Assembly (NCBI GenBank): GCA_023362775.1
Contig: JALMGJ010000020.1
Coordinates: forward strand, 3,844,001-3,908,000
DNA: 64,000 nucleotides
DNA from: Charina bottae
Lineage: Eukaryota > Chordata > Lepidosauria > Squamata > Charinaidae
Reading direction: 5' to 3'
Shown piece by piece: positions 11,801 through 22,824 of this stretch (position 1 is its first letter; each line of letters opens with the position of its first letter). Position numbers and translations under genes: made by a program. The notes beneath the pieces were generated by a model that ran no database searches, had not been told where the DNA came from, and worked only from the letters and a program-made list of their open reading frames with translations.

Positions 11801-12020
11801 CGATGGTATACCGACATATCTCTGGTTGTACTGATCCATTTAGTTTTCACGGCAAGAATACTGGGGTGGGTTGCCATTACCTTCCCCAGGGATCGTATTT
11901 AGTCTGACCTCTCTGCCACGACCTTCCCGTCTTGGGTGTCCCTTCACGGTTTAGCTCATGGTTTCATTGAGGTGCTCAAGCTCCAGCACCACGACAAAGT
12001 AACAATCTCCTTTGCTGGAG
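8813..12020 (-). mobile_element. Full-length BovB (RTE-clade) LINE
   Basis: About 3.2 kb on the minus strand. It has a 5' UTR (about 11880-12020), an N-terminal reading segment (11633-11839) in a different frame from the main ORF, the endonuclease/reverse-transcriptase ORF (8943-11612), and a 3' end gcgactgaacgaataaac at 8813-8840. Both flanks are ATACAT hexamer repeats, so the insertion probably used such a target. Similarity to the second copy at 28999-30058 is very high, so both look fairly recent. Confidence 0.93.
8943..11612 (-). pseudogene. BovB endonuclease-reverse transcriptase ORF, frameshifted near C-terminus
   Basis: An 889-codon frame encodes the RTE retrotransposon polyprotein, which nicks target DNA and reverse-transcribes the element's RNA. 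The apurinic-like endonuclease is at residues about 1-235, with E25 in SELKWTG, YAPT 94-97, GDWN 129-132 and SDH 222-224, so the catalytic set looks complete. The reverse transcriptase follows, with FIDYSKAFD near 573 and YADD near 675. The ATG at 11612 lies inside an open frame reading TWNVRSM, so translation could begin further upstream. Compared with the copy at 28981-30051, 8 bases are missing after RRQDTL. The last residues, from ADARESG on, are therefore out of frame and about 50 C-terminal residues are lost. It is otherwise intact and probably not functional as read. Confidence 0.92.
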
Positions 12021-12132
<112 letters not shown>

Positions 12133-12902
12133 GTATGATACATACAGATAACACTCCTTTGTTGCCCAAAAATAAGGATTAGAAGACTTGATTATAAAGG
12201 TAAAAATGGAAGGTGAATAGTCAGGGTTAAAGTTAAATGTTAAGGGCAAAAGTAATGTCAGTGTGCATGTGAACTTAGAGTTGATGATAATGGGGTGGGT
12301 AGTAGATAGTTCTGTGTTCTTGGCTCAAGAATAAAAATGGACAATATACTGGAGAGGTAAAAAGATTAATCCTAGCTCCCTTAAGGCACTTGTAATCTTG
12401 GGCAAGATCATGAAAGAAACTCAGATACTCTGAGCATGTGATTCAAAATAGAAAAAATGGTTTAATAGAAAAAATGGTTATGGTATGAAAATGAAGACCA
12501 AAATAGCAAAGGAAGACAATCAAACAGGATCAAGGAGATTATTGGAGCATCCTTGGAAGGAGCAGGTTCAGATGGCGAGTACTTGTCAACCAGCTGTTGA
12601 AAGTGACTTAATGGTGTGTAACTTACAGAATTGTGTCTGTAAGTAATTGTTTCTGCCTTTTGTTTCCTTTCTATATTTTAATAAAGTTATTGCTGGTCTA
12701 TGTCTATAACAATAAAATACAATTGTAATATGGTAACCAACATTGCCATATAACACAGACTTAATTATTTTTCCTTTCATCTTCTTTCCGTTTCTTTCTG
12801 GTTCATAACATATCTATATCTGTGTATCTGTATATCTCTATCTCTATATTTATATTATGTATCATCTATATCTACATACATGTACCAGAGAAGCTTTTCA
12901 GT
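12133..12902. other. No gene; TATC/TATA-rich low complexity near 12800-12880
   Basis: Unrecognised sequence ending in a degenerate (TATCTA)-like tract just before a solo LTR. Confidence 0.4.
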
Positions 12903-12907
12903 GTTAG

Positions 12908-13366
12908 TGTGATGCCCTCGGTCCGTTGACTATTAAATCAGAGTTCCTGACACAAGCCACTCAGGGATATGAAGGAATCTTTATTAAAGCCAGTGATCCA
13001 TTGCACATTAAAGACTCGAGTGAATCAAGCTCCCGCAACCAATAGTTTAAAAATCTCCAAGTTCCCCCCCAAATCGGGATTCATGGCTTGATTGCCCTTC
13101 CCTTTGTCTCTCTGTTCTCAGATCTTTTTGGGTCCGAATCAACTAATGCGGCGATATCGCCCTTTGATCTATCCTGGGTGCTGAAACACTTCGCGCAAGA
13201 CTTTGATCTACATAGTTTGCAGTTCTGTGAATACACCAAACCCCCACTTTACAGGTCTGGTAGTTTTACTGTCAGGCACCCGCCAAACGACCCTGTGAGT
13301 TTAACAGAGTGGTGGGATGTTCCTTCCTGGCGCCATGGCAGGATGGCATGGATGACAACCTGACAG
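12908..13366 (-). mobile_element. Solo LTR A (459 bp)
   Basis: Read on the minus strand it starts TGTCAGGTTGTCATCC and ends GAGGGCATCACA, the TG...CA ends of an LTR, with an AATAAAG polyadenylation signal near the 3' end (12971 region). A perfect 5-bp target duplication, GTTAG, flanks it (12903-12907 and 13367-13371). No internal retroviral or gypsy coding sequence is present, so it is a solo LTR left by recombination. Five-base duplications fit Ty3/gypsy or some endogenous retroviruses. Confidence 0.85.
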
Positions 13367-13371
13367 TTAGA

Positions 13372-13767
13372 CTACCACCTGGTATTTTTTTTAATCTCAA
13401 ATTTTGTCTCCCTGCCCCCACATGCCTTTTGTCGTCCATCTTGTCTTCCTCCTACACAGCTCAGCAGCTTGACTTAATGGAATGACATAAAAATGGCAGA
13501 TAGCTAGCTTCATCAATCCATTCTGCATTTGCTTTTGGTGCCAAGAATAAACAAAGGGAACAACAGACCTAACCATTCCCTGTGGGGAAATATCATAAAA
13601 GGGGCAGGTGGGACAAGGACAGATGATGCCCACCAATGAGAAATCTCTTGCCGTCCAGATATTGTCTTCTTGTTGATTGTCCTGAAACAGGACTGAGCTG
13701 GTCCTTCTTGAGCTTCAAGCAAACCCTATGATAGGAATCCCGCATTGACAGAGAACCTACATTTGGA
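13372..13767. other. No recognised feature
   Basis: About 400 bp between two solo LTRs. It shows no retroelement coding motifs, so I do not read it as a provirus interior. Confidence 0.45.
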
Positions 13768-13772
13768 AGGAG

Positions 13773-14142
13773 TGTAAGGCACTCCATCCGATATCTATAA
13801 TCTCCCTGCTCTAGAGTAACTCACAGACACATGAGTTCTTAGAAGCAGAAGAGTTTATTATAGCATACAGAAGCTAGCACGAACAAAGACTTGAATGGCT
13901 GAAACCAGTAAAGCATGCACATTTAAATCTTCCCCCCTCCCAAGGTTCTTTGGTGGTGACACGTGTAACTCGTGTCTTTCCAAGCTGCTCAGATATCCGC
14001 TCCCGGAGATGTGTATTCGGAATCGTCAGCTAGGTGTGAACCGGTCTACTTCAAAGCCGGTGTCTCTTTCGTGTCAGTTGCAGCCTCCTGAAATGTGCAT
14101 ATCAGTCTAGCGTCTTTGGCAGAGATCTGCCGATCTCTGACA
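13773..14142 (-). mobile_element. Solo LTR B (370 bp)
   Basis: On the minus strand it begins TGTCAGAGATCGGCAG and ends GAGTGCCTTACA, with a TATA-like gatttaaatg and an AATAAA followed by a GT-rich stretch. A perfect 5-bp duplication, AGGAG, is at 13768-13772 and 14143-14147. The sequence is unrelated to LTR A beyond the TGTCAG start, so this is a separate insertion. Confidence 0.8.
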
Positions 14143-14371
14143 AGGAGCTTCATATTTTCCCAAAGGAACAGTGATTTCTGCAGAAAGACTGAGTCGTGGA
14201 GATGTATGTAACTTGCAGTTCTGAACATATGCAAAGGAAGTTATGCTTTCGATTTGTGGGTTTTCTGGGTTTTTTTTAGATATCAGTTTAATTAAGGGTG
14301 GTCCTCCCAGGAATTTACAGAACAAATACAGAGTTGCTTTCAGAATTTTTATACCAGGTAAAGGGTTCATT

Positions 14372-14585
14372 GAGAGCCAGTTTGATCTAGTGGTTAAGGT
14401 GCTGTACTAGGAGTGGGTATACCTGAGTTCTAGCCTTGATTTAGACATAAACGCCAGCTGGGTGATCTTGGCCACTCATTCCCTCTCAGCGCTAGGAAGA
14501 AAGCAATGGCAAACCACTTCTGAAAAACCTTGCCAAGAAAATGGCAGGGACTTGTCAAGAATTTTTGGTGAAGGCACCAAAAAAA
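14372..14585 (+). mobile_element. tRNA-derived SINE (gagagccagtttg type)
   Basis: The head gagagccagtttgatctagt with ggttaaggtgctg is followed by gccagctgggtgatcttgg, ggcaaaccacttctg and ggcagggacttgtc. This is a widespread squamate tRNA-SINE layout. The 3' end is decayed. Confidence 0.8.
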
Positions 14586-14589
14586 GGGG

Positions 14590-16439
14590 GGATGGGGGGA
14601 TAAATCATAATATTTGAAGGGAGGATTGTATCAAATCTTATACACGTGAATTACACATAATCTAATTTGCAAATCTGCCCTGCCGCAGCCAATTCTGGGT
14701 AGTCCCTGGTATAGCAACTTAATCAAAATTGTGAGATTTTGCATAGCAGCGTAATCTGCAGTTAACACAGAATGCATAAAGCACACAGAATTCAAGTGTT
14801 AATGTAATTTCTTTGGGCAATAGCAAAAATATGTTGAATTATTTGAGGTGGGGAAAATCAGTAGTTAACATCGCTTGCAGCTTGGGTGGGAGCATCTGGA
14901 ATGCTGAAGCATTTTGGTAGTTCAGTCTTGGCACCTAACAAGGATAAGCTAAGGTGCCCTGGAAGTGTGTTTGTAAGGACAGCGCATGCCATTCTGTGTG
15001 CAAGGCCTGCGTATGTGACAGAGTGCACTGGATGCATCTGTTTCTGTGATCTGTGTGTGTCAGGGTGAGTGAGAAGTCACAAAAGATTCAGAATCTGGTT
15101 GTTAGAACTGCAAATTTGAAAACGTTTGGACTTGCTCAGAAGTAATTGCAATGGTATCCTCCGTCACTGGTGTCAGAGCCATAATGGAAAGGGAGAGCAA
15201 TGTGCAATGTAAAGTAGAAACTTTATTGCTAAGAAATAATTAATGTCTAGGGGAAGCTTAGTGTTTTGAAACCCAGTGACCACAATGAATTGGCTAAAGA
15301 GATGACTTTGGGACTTGAGTTCTGAGAGTTTCAGATGAATTGCTCTTTTGAAAAATGCTGATGCGGATAGATGTCAGATTGGGTCAGGACAGATGGAGAG
15401 GGATCCTGAGGCTGCAAAGTCTGAGTGGCAAAAGTGCAAATGTGAAGTGCAGTTTGAGTTGTGAGAGGCATGACGCTGAGATTAGGATGCTTAATAGAGC
15501 AGGTAGCCATGCATCAAGGTGGAATTGCTGCTGTGGGCTTGGGAAGTATTGGTGATTTTGAGTTAGATTTTTATGCAGAGGAAGAATGATGGTTGCATAA
15601 CCCAGATTGGCAAAGTAAATTGCTCCAGCTTTGGACAACACATTGCTACTAATGGTTATGGATTTAGGGAGGAAATTGCAGAAACTTTTAGGTGGATATC
15701 CAGTCAGATAAGGCTATTACAGGATGATTGGACCCTCTACATTTTAAGCTTGCCATTACTTGGCTCTCAGAGGTGTGACAAAGAAATCCAAATACTGACA
15801 GCATTGACTTTTCCCAGATTGCAATGGCTAGCATGATGTCATGCGATGGTCATTCTGGAGTCTGATATCATGGGGAATGCCTGAATTTTAGTGAGAGAGT
15901 GGGAATTAATGGATGAAGACTGGGCAGTTCTCAGGTCTCAGCAGAGCTTCCAGAGGAAAAAGCTGATAGTAGCTTTTGTCTGAGAGTGTGTCCTCAAGTC
16001 ATGGTTTTACAATAATGAACTATACGTGACCTCTTTTTGTTGAACTCCAAGCATCAATGGCCTTTCCTCCTAGAAAGCTTGTGCTTTGATTGCAAAAGTT
16101 AAGGGATTCTCTTACAGCAGTTCTGAAGCCAGAAGCTTCAAGTTAGTTGCCCTGTCTCAAGACAGCTCAGAGAACTTTGAGTGCCTGGCCACTGTGCTTA
16201 ACATAGGAAAATTACTATCTCCACCTGAGCCTCCAGATAGTAACTTGCTATATGTAATGATGGCTGAGGAACCTTTTCCATTTTATATACAATGTTTTGT
16301 GTGTTCCTTTCTTGCAATACTGTCACTCAGTTCCCCTTTGTTCTTTTTATTAAGTTTTGAGTTCTGATATATTCTTCACCATAGGAAAATGTCTTCTGGT
16401 TGCTAATGAGAGATACTCTGGAGAAAATAACAAAGTTGG
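14590..16439. other. No recognised gene
   Basis: Long stretch without a recognised element. A ctttattgct near 15221 could be a reversed polyadenylation signal of an LTR, but no LTR ends or duplication were found. Confidence 0.35.
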
Positions 16440-16850
16440 TATCTCTAATACTTGAGGCTAGGGCCTCTCCAGGGTTAGTAGTCGATAGCAGATACTCCTG
16501 AGTTTGGGAGAGATCATCTGAGGATGATGATAGTTGTACTGCCTGTGCCCACTTTGCACTCCATTGACCTTGTGGCTAATTCTAGCCCTGCCGGTATCCT
16601 CGGTACTCCTAGCATTGACTTGGCAGAGGCTAGAATCCAGAAAGACAAATAAAGGGAGGTGCTCACTGTCTGGCCAAAACCCAACTTTAAATGTGACCAC
16701 CATATTCAACAATATGCATGATATCAGCATATAATCCATTGTACTTGATCCTTGGACCCCCCAGTATGCAAGATTACTTTCAGGATCACCTTTTGCTGGA
16801 CTATTTAATATACGGAGAGAGAAATTCCTGGCAAGCTGTACCAAGGGGTC
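16440..16850 (-). pseudogene. Decayed LINE endonuclease fragment
   Basis: A minus-strand open frame reads NFSLRILNSPAKGDPESNLA, then STMDYMLIS, then FWPDSEHLPLFV. The order (N...ILNG-like, DY.L.S, then S/D-H-LPL) fits the C-terminal half of LINE apurinic-type endonucleases. The final SEHLPL corresponds to the catalytic SDH with D changed to E. Family not resolved. Confidence 0.55.
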
Positions 16851-17137
16851 ATAATATCATAATCCTTCCAGGAAGCCAATCAAGATATGTTCCAGCCTTT
16901 CTTTGAATGTATTCTTTCTCTGTATTCTTTCTTTGTTGCTAATTCTGTAATTGTAGTCTCTTAAGAGCAGCAATTTGGAATTCAACTGTCTACTTAGCTT
17001 GGGCCACACCTGCATTGTAAGCTAGCAGAATTGAATGTCCCCAGAACCCCAAAGCTGTATTTAATTTCCTACTATTTCTTGAGCAATTCAAGAGACTGTA
17101 GCCATGGTATTTGCAACAAGCCACAATGGAAAAATGA

Positions 17138-17176
<39 letters not shown>

Positions 17177-17612
17177 GACATCATGATGCAAATCCCACCC
17201 TTACATACTTGCGTCATGATGTCTGAAGCAAGTCCGTAAGTTATCATGGCACATGGTTTGTCACTGAACCTCCTTACCCCCCATCATCCATAGACTGCAG
17301 TTGAGAAGAGCCCCAGACCACTGCTGATAATGGAAGCCTTGTTGCTCTGGTGAGGTATGAGTCCCATGGATAAGAATTTCCCTGCTTTTCCCAGATAAAG
17401 GCACTGGTCATGCAGACAAATGTAATAAAAACCTGTGATATTAAAGCTGCATAGCTAACACATTTGGGGCTTCATTTAATTTTGCGCTTTACAGTCTTTG
17501 TGCTTTGAAGTGAATGATTAATTTCCCTCATTTAAAATAATTAGAATTTGTTGCATTTTTGCTAGTGCCCAAAGAAATTACTTGAATATGTTAATTGTAT
17601 TTATTATATATG
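16851..17612. other. No gene; contains (CA)n
   Basis: Unrecognised sequence. The last 200 bp (17400-17600) is repeat-free and AT-rich, with a conserved-non-coding look. Confidence 0.35.
17139..17172. repeat. (CA)n microsatellite
   Basis: Seventeen or so CA units. Confidence 0.95.
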
Positions 17613-17627
17613 TATCCATGAAAATAT

Positions 17628-17968
17628 AAGGGGCGTGGCGGCTCAGCGGGTAAGACTCCAGGCTTGTCGATCGGAAGATCGCAAGTTCGGAGGTTCGAAT
17701 CCCTAGCCCCGCGTGACGGAGTGAGCTCCCACACTCGCCCCAGCTCTTGCCAACCTAGCAATTCGAAAGCATGCAAATGCAAGTAGATTAATAGGTACCA
17801 CTTTGATGGGATGGTAACAGCGTTCCGCGTGCGTCATGCTGGCCACATGACCGTGGAAGCATCTTCGGACAACGCTGGCTCTTCGGCTAAGAAACGGAGA
17901 TGAGCACCGGCCCCTAGAGTCGGACACGACTGCACAAATGTGCGGGGGGAACCTTTACCTTTACTTTT
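17628..17968 (+). mobile_element. tRNA-derived SINE (Sauria/BovB-tail type), full length
   Basis: The head gggcgtggcggctcagcggg has a good A box, with B box ggttcgaatcc at about 17690. The tail is agagtcggacacgactgc and then ggaacctttacctttac. A perfect 15-bp target duplication, TATCCATGAAAATAT, is at 17613-17627 and 17969-17983. One of the best-preserved copies in the window. Confidence 0.95.
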
Positions 17969-17983
17969 TATCCATGAAAATAT

Positions 17984-19229
17984 TTGGAGGATATTGTACG
18001 ATGTTGGGTGTCTATATTGAAAATCACTGCAAGAGGCAGTGTTTAAAAATCTCTTGCTGAATTTGTAAAATGAGTTGTTTAATGTTTGAACCATTTTACT
18101 GAACATATTGGGAAATGTTTGAATTCAGAAATATTCTCTGATGTTCCTCAATTACTAGATTTGCCATTCTTGAGACTATAGCAGTATACCCAAATCCTGT
18201 GCAAATTTTCACACACAACTGTGCGTAACCATTCAGAAATAAGTCCCACCAAGATAAATGAAATCTTTTTGTTGGTGTTGGCAGGGATGAATCTTATATA
18301 TGTAAATTCACACACATGAACATTATATGATTTTACACTTGGCAAAAACTTGTTTGGATGTTAATATCAGTCAGTTATATTTTTTCCTGTCTTTAATTAA
18401 CAGAACAAACTCCATAATTCCTGATCTGGTTTAGGATGGGCTAGGGCAGATTACATTAATGCAGCATTAAATTAAGGAAAACCATCTGTTGTACTAATTT
18501 TCTGATTGTTGCAAGAATCACTATAATGTTAAAGAAGTCTCCATGTGAAATGGCTTATTTTTCTCCATACTCTTACCAGCCACATTGAAATGAAAGGTAT
18601 GGTCAGATTCAGACACCGAACGTGTACCTCTAAATTGTTTGGTAATTAGATTGTCCTGCATGCATTTGGCCTAAATGTATGCAAGTTTTTATGAAGCATT
18701 AAATCTTTCTTGTGATTACTTTTTCATGTCATGTGTCAAATCCTGCATATATCCCTTTCTTTGTGTTGTTAAGGTATTCGGTGAATGGCTTCTTTATAAA
18801 CTCAATTCTTGTTTGATGCATAATTACTTTTACACATGGAGTCTTTGTACCACCACAGAAACAGTCATGGAGCAATGTGTCCCCACATTGAATTAGATTA
18901 ATTTCTAGTTCAGCCGTGGTGTATTTAAAATCACCCCTCCCCCTCAAAAGTAACGTGATTGAGCATTTCAGGGTTTATGGATGGTCTGCTTTCCCTGCTC
19001 CTAAGCTTCACCTGAGGTTAGATTCTGTTCACAGGTCCTTCAAAGTGAAATGTTGCTTGATGGCTGTTGTTTGAAGCCTTCCAGAGAACCATCTGTCTTT
19101 CAAACGATGTCCTGATGATAGGCATTTGGGATGTGAAATATATGTGAGACCCATACATTATCTGTATTTCATTTCCCTTTATTCCAGTAGGAGAGAATAT
19201 ATGTAGCTACATGAACTGTGGAGTCCTTG
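17984..19229. other. No gene; possible conserved non-coding block 18340-18670
   Basis: There are no recognised repeats. The block around 18340-18670 has TTAATTAA and TAATTAG words and no repeat similarity by eye. Confidence 0.3.
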
Positions 19230-19256
19230 GTGCTCTCTGAGCTTGGTTGTTTGCTT

Positions 19257-19297
19257 TTAGACGTTTCATTACCCGACTAGGCAACATCCTCAGTGCT
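19257..19297 (-). ncRNA. Hammerhead-ribozyme-like core
   Basis: On the minus strand, GCA precedes CTGAGGA, then TTGCC...GGGTAA can pair as stem II, then GAAAC, then GTC. The core strands fit CUGANGA and GAAA, with GUC as cleavage site. In the presumed ancestral form TGC after GTC would pair with GCA as stem I; here it has changed to TAA. Confidence 0.5.
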
Positions 19298-19350
19298 AGT
19301 GAGTGTGGGTTTTTTTTCTTCCTATTGTTTTCCTGTTTATATACATATTG

Positions 19351-19588
19351 GTTGTTGTGGGTCTTCCGGGCTGTGTGGCCGTGTTCTGGAAGTTGTGGTT
19401 CCTAACGTTTCGCCAGCATCTGTGGCCAGCATCTTCAGAGGGCAGGAGCACAGACAGAAGCGCTGTGAAGATGCTGGCCACAGATGCTGGCGAAACGTTA
19501 GGAACCACAACTTCCAGAACACGGCCACACAGCCCGGAAGACCCACAACAACCATCGAACTCCGGCCGTGAAAGCCTTCGACAATACA
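19351..19588 (+). mobile_element. Penelope-like fold-back element, second copy
   Basis: Same family as 5071-5345. Arms of about 85-90 bp are inverted around a short centre, followed by the shared tail gaactccggccgtgaaagcc. A perfect 14-bp duplication, TTATATACATATTG, is at 19337-19350 and 19589-19602. The left arm keeps CTGAAGA on the minus strand; in the right arm it has become TGTGAAGA because the arm is shorter. Inserted inside the older R2-like/hammerhead tail. Confidence 0.75.
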
Positions 19589-19921
19589 TTATATACATAT
19601 TGTTTGCTCCTTGTTAATATACAGTAGCTTGCCCTGCCAGTGTTGGTAGGGGTGTGGTTTTCTCCTTGGTAGTTCCTTGATTAGGGTACTGTTTTCTGCT
19701 TGATTATTTGTCTGGTGTTAATCCCTTCCAAAGGCCCATTGAGTTCTTGAGGAAGGTCCTTAGTCTCCTGTTGACTTTGAACCAGGCATTCACAGATCCA
19801 TGTGTGTGGCATTGGATCATAGGTTTTCCTGTAGTCAATTCAGGCTGTGCTCTGATTGGTCTATCTAGACCTTGAGTCTCTGGTGACTGCTCTATCTATG
19901 AGCAACTGGTATTTTAAGCCT

Positions 19922-20254
19922 CTAGCCCTTCTGAGCTGTGCTCAGGTACTGGCCCATATGGTCCTCTAGCTTGGCGGCTATGATGCCTGATAGGACTTTC
20001 CATGTTGTGGGGAGGCAGGTTATTGGCCGGTAGTTGGCTGGTGCTGTTCCCTTGTGGGGGACTTTCATGATCAGCACTGTCCTTCCTTGTGTTAGCCAGT
20101 CTGGGTGGGAGCCTGCTGCTAGCAGCTGGTTCATCTGTGCTGCTAGGCGTTCATGCACTGCTGTTAGTTTCTTTAGCCAGTAGGTGTGGATCATGTCTGG
20201 GCCAGGTGCTGTCCAGCTCTTCATGTTCTTGACCCGCTGTTGGATGTCTGCCAC
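19922..20254 (-). pseudogene. Reverse-transcriptase fragment, R2/NeSL-like
   Basis: The open frame has the early RT motifs SWTAPGPDMIHTYWLKKL, then GRTVLIMKVPHKG, then ANYRPITCLPTTWKVLSGII, and ends at LSTAQKG. These fit the first RT motifs of the R2/NeSL group, whose elements carry a restriction-like endonuclease. The catalytic YxDD and everything C-terminal are missing. Upstream (20255-20590) the same protein continues in shifted frames (EALETAKQRLTALATRLRRY, NALFAKEP) with a stop inside. Dead. Confidence 0.7.
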
Positions 20255-20696
20255 TGTGATGGTGACTGGTTCCTGTTCTGAGATTTCTGTGGTCTGCTCT
20301 CAGGTCCTGCAGCCACTTTGCTCTGGTGTTATGTGTCTTCTCTTTCTCCTATATGTTCTTCCAGTACTGTTCCGTTTCTGCTGTTGGTGGCTCTGCTGTT
20401 ACTGCATTGTTGCACTGCAGTTGGGAGTACACCTTGGATGGTTCTTTGGCGAACAGGGCATTTATCTTCTTGGCCTCTGCTTCTCTAGTGTATCTCCTTA
20501 GCCTGGTAGCCAGTGCTGTGAGCCTTTGTTTAGCAGTCTCTAGGGCTTCAGATGGAGTCAGGCCCTTGTATTTTTTCAGTAGCCGAGATTAAGGATAACT
20601 TAATCTCCACACCCTTCTGTAGCTCCACCAGCTACAGAATATTTAAGCAGGAATTTAAATTATCCTATTTAAAGTATCTTACTAGGACCTAATATA

Positions 20697-21116
20697 CAGG
20701 TCGTCCTCGACTTACAACCATTTGTTTAGTGACTGTTTGAAGTTACAACAGTGCTGAAAAAAATTACTTATGACCGGTCCTCACACTTAACGACCATTGC
20801 AGCATCCCTGTGGTCATGTGATCAAAATTCGGGCACTTGGCAACCAGCATGTATTTACAACAGTTGCAGCATCCCGGGGTCACGTGATTGCCATTTGTGA
20901 CCTTCCCAGCCAGCTTCCGACAAGCAAAATCAATGGGGGAAGCCAGATTCGCTTAATGACCATGTGATTCACTTAACAACCATGGTGATTTGCTTAATGA
21001 CCACAGCAAAAAGGTCGTAAAATCAGGCGTGGTCACGTGATGCCTCACTTAACAACCGCATTGCTTAGTGACCAAAGTTCCGGTCCCAATTGTGGTTGTA
21101 AGTCAAGGACTACCTG
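20697..21116. mobile_element. Tc1/mariner-like (Tigger-type?) MITE
   Basis: Ends CAGGTCGTCCTCGACTTACA and TGTAAGTCAAGGACTACCTG form long terminal inverted repeats, and the interior is also roughly self-complementary. The flanks are TA on both sides (20695-20696, 21117-21118), the expected 2-bp duplication. There is no transposase. The Tigger assignment is a guess from the terminus style. Confidence 0.8.
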
Positions 21117-21118
21117 TA

Positions 21119-22581
21119 GTTTTTAACCAAGCTGGATCATGCTCTTAGCATTTACCATTGTGTGATAGTACTTTTGGTACTCCAGTCAAGACTATAAAGG
21201 AAAATTAGATCAAAACAAGTTTTCTCTGTAATTTTATAGTCCTTTTTCTGTACACGCTGCTCCGCAATTCAGTCCTTTGGTTAATTTCCCAGTTACTCAC
21301 TGGATTTATTTGTTTATTTAATATTAGAATGCCAATTACCAAACATTATATTTTAAACATAGCAGCAGATTCTTAGAGCAGCTTTCTCCAGTTGGTGCCT
21401 TCCAGTTATGTTGTACTACATCTCCTGCAGCCAATATTTTTAATACAATTCAATGCATCTCGAGGTCTCAGGTTAGGAAAGCTATAGCCAAGAAATTATG
21501 GACAGTACGTGTTGCATCCACAAAGCACAGCAGCATTAGTATCCCTCAAGCGTTTTCACAACAACGTAGTCCACAGCTATGGCCTTTCAGAGAGACGCTG
21601 CCTATTTCAGAGTAAAAGTGAGGATACCGCGCAAGTGTGTGACATTGTTTCCCCCTGTTCTTCTCCCCCGGCAGAGTCACCCATCTGGTGGCTGAGCGGG
21701 GAGACTGGCAGAGCATTCGGAGCATATCCTGAGGGCAGGTCGGGGGCTGCAGGACATGCCCGCGGCCCTTTGAGGACACTTGAAATTTGCTCTTGAGTTT
21801 CACACTCCTCTGCTCCAGTTTAGAGAGTGGATGAGAAATGAAAAACAAATAGCTCTTTGTGTTAGTGATTCAGTCAAGGGGAATGTTTTTTTAAAACCCT
21901 GCTTAATATTCTAATGCAGTAAAAATTCGGAAAAAAGGCAGCTCTGGTTTAAAGAAATGTTGAAACAGTAGCCTAGCAATGACAGAATTTTGTTTTGAAT
22001 CACACCTTCTTTCAGTATTTAAAATAATTTCTATTCTACATTTCCTGTAACACATTTCTTTTATGCACAGAGATCACACTTGAATGGTAACCAAACATTA
22101 TGTCCCTAGCCAATTTCCTTTGCCTGCAACTTTTATCACAACACAGGAGATATGCAAATTAAATGCAGAGCCTTAAATGAAGAGAAATAAAATTCTTTCA
22201 TTATTATGTGACATTGGCTGTCCGGTCTGTATTTGCAAAGGAAAGACATCTGCAATTACCAACAGTCTTGAGCTATTCTGGGACTTAGCTGCATTACTCA
22301 ACTAGATAATCTTCACTTGTGTGAATCGTGTAATGGCTCCAAAGGAGCTTCTTGTGTGTGCAAGAATATTCATGCAGCTACTGTGCCCCAAAAAACATAT
22401 GCAGCAAGAACGATCAGGCTAGCATTTGAGGATTATTTTGGAATATGATTACAGATGAAAAAAAACCCACTTTATTTTAGATCATAAATGAAGCGTTCAC
22501 TTGCATTTTTATATATCTCATAATAATAATAGTAGAGTGGCCTAGTTCAGGGTTGGCAGACTTTGTTTCAGATTTGCTTTT
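21119..22581. other. No gene; hAT-like scrap at 21376-21440; possible conserved block
   Basis: ctttctccagttggtgcctt near 21382 resembles a common reptile hAT end. The stretch 21880-22330 lacks repeats and includes an octamer-like ATGCAAAT (about 22152) next to TTAAAT words. Confidence 0.35.
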
Positions 22582-22589
22582 CACTAAAG

Positions 22590-22816
22590 CAGTGCTTTCC
22601 AAACTCCTGCCGTTGGTGACACACCAATGGCGGCAGCGCGGCGGCGCGCACAGCAGCGCCGGCGGCCTCGTGTTTTGCGCTAAAACCCGGAAGCGCTGAT
22701 GGTGCGCCACTGCTGCCGCACGCACCACCACAGGGGCGGCAGCAACGTGCCATCAGCACTTCTGGGTTTTGTCGCGACACACTAATGTGTCACAACACAG
22801 AGTTTGGAAAGCACTG
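22590..22816. mobile_element. hAT-type MITE, family A, copy 2
   Basis: Ends CAGTGCTTTCCAAACTCC and AGAGTTTGGAAAGCACTG. Flanks CACTAAAG and CACTACGG (6 of 8 equal). The interior is GC-rich with ccggaagcgctgatgg, shared with the other copies. Confidence 0.85.
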
Positions 22817-22824
22817 CACTACGG

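Larger units (their letters stand above)
19230..20600 (-). mobile_element. Retroelement remnant: R2-like RT joined to hammerhead-bearing tail
   Basis: Read on the minus strand, 20600-19922 encodes reverse-transcriptase sequence with stops and shifts. It is followed by about 650 bp of non-coding tail (including gggattaacaccagacaaat and accaaggagaaaacc) that ends in a hammerhead-like core and gagagcaccaaggactcc at 19230. The tail is interrupted by the palindrome at 19351-19588. A second, more divergent copy of the tail is at 23478-23850. Confidence 0.65.

Noticed and set aside
15165..15260. Reversed polyadenylation signal suggesting another LTR
   Set aside because: Only ctttattgct supports it; no paired TG/CA ends or duplication could be found.
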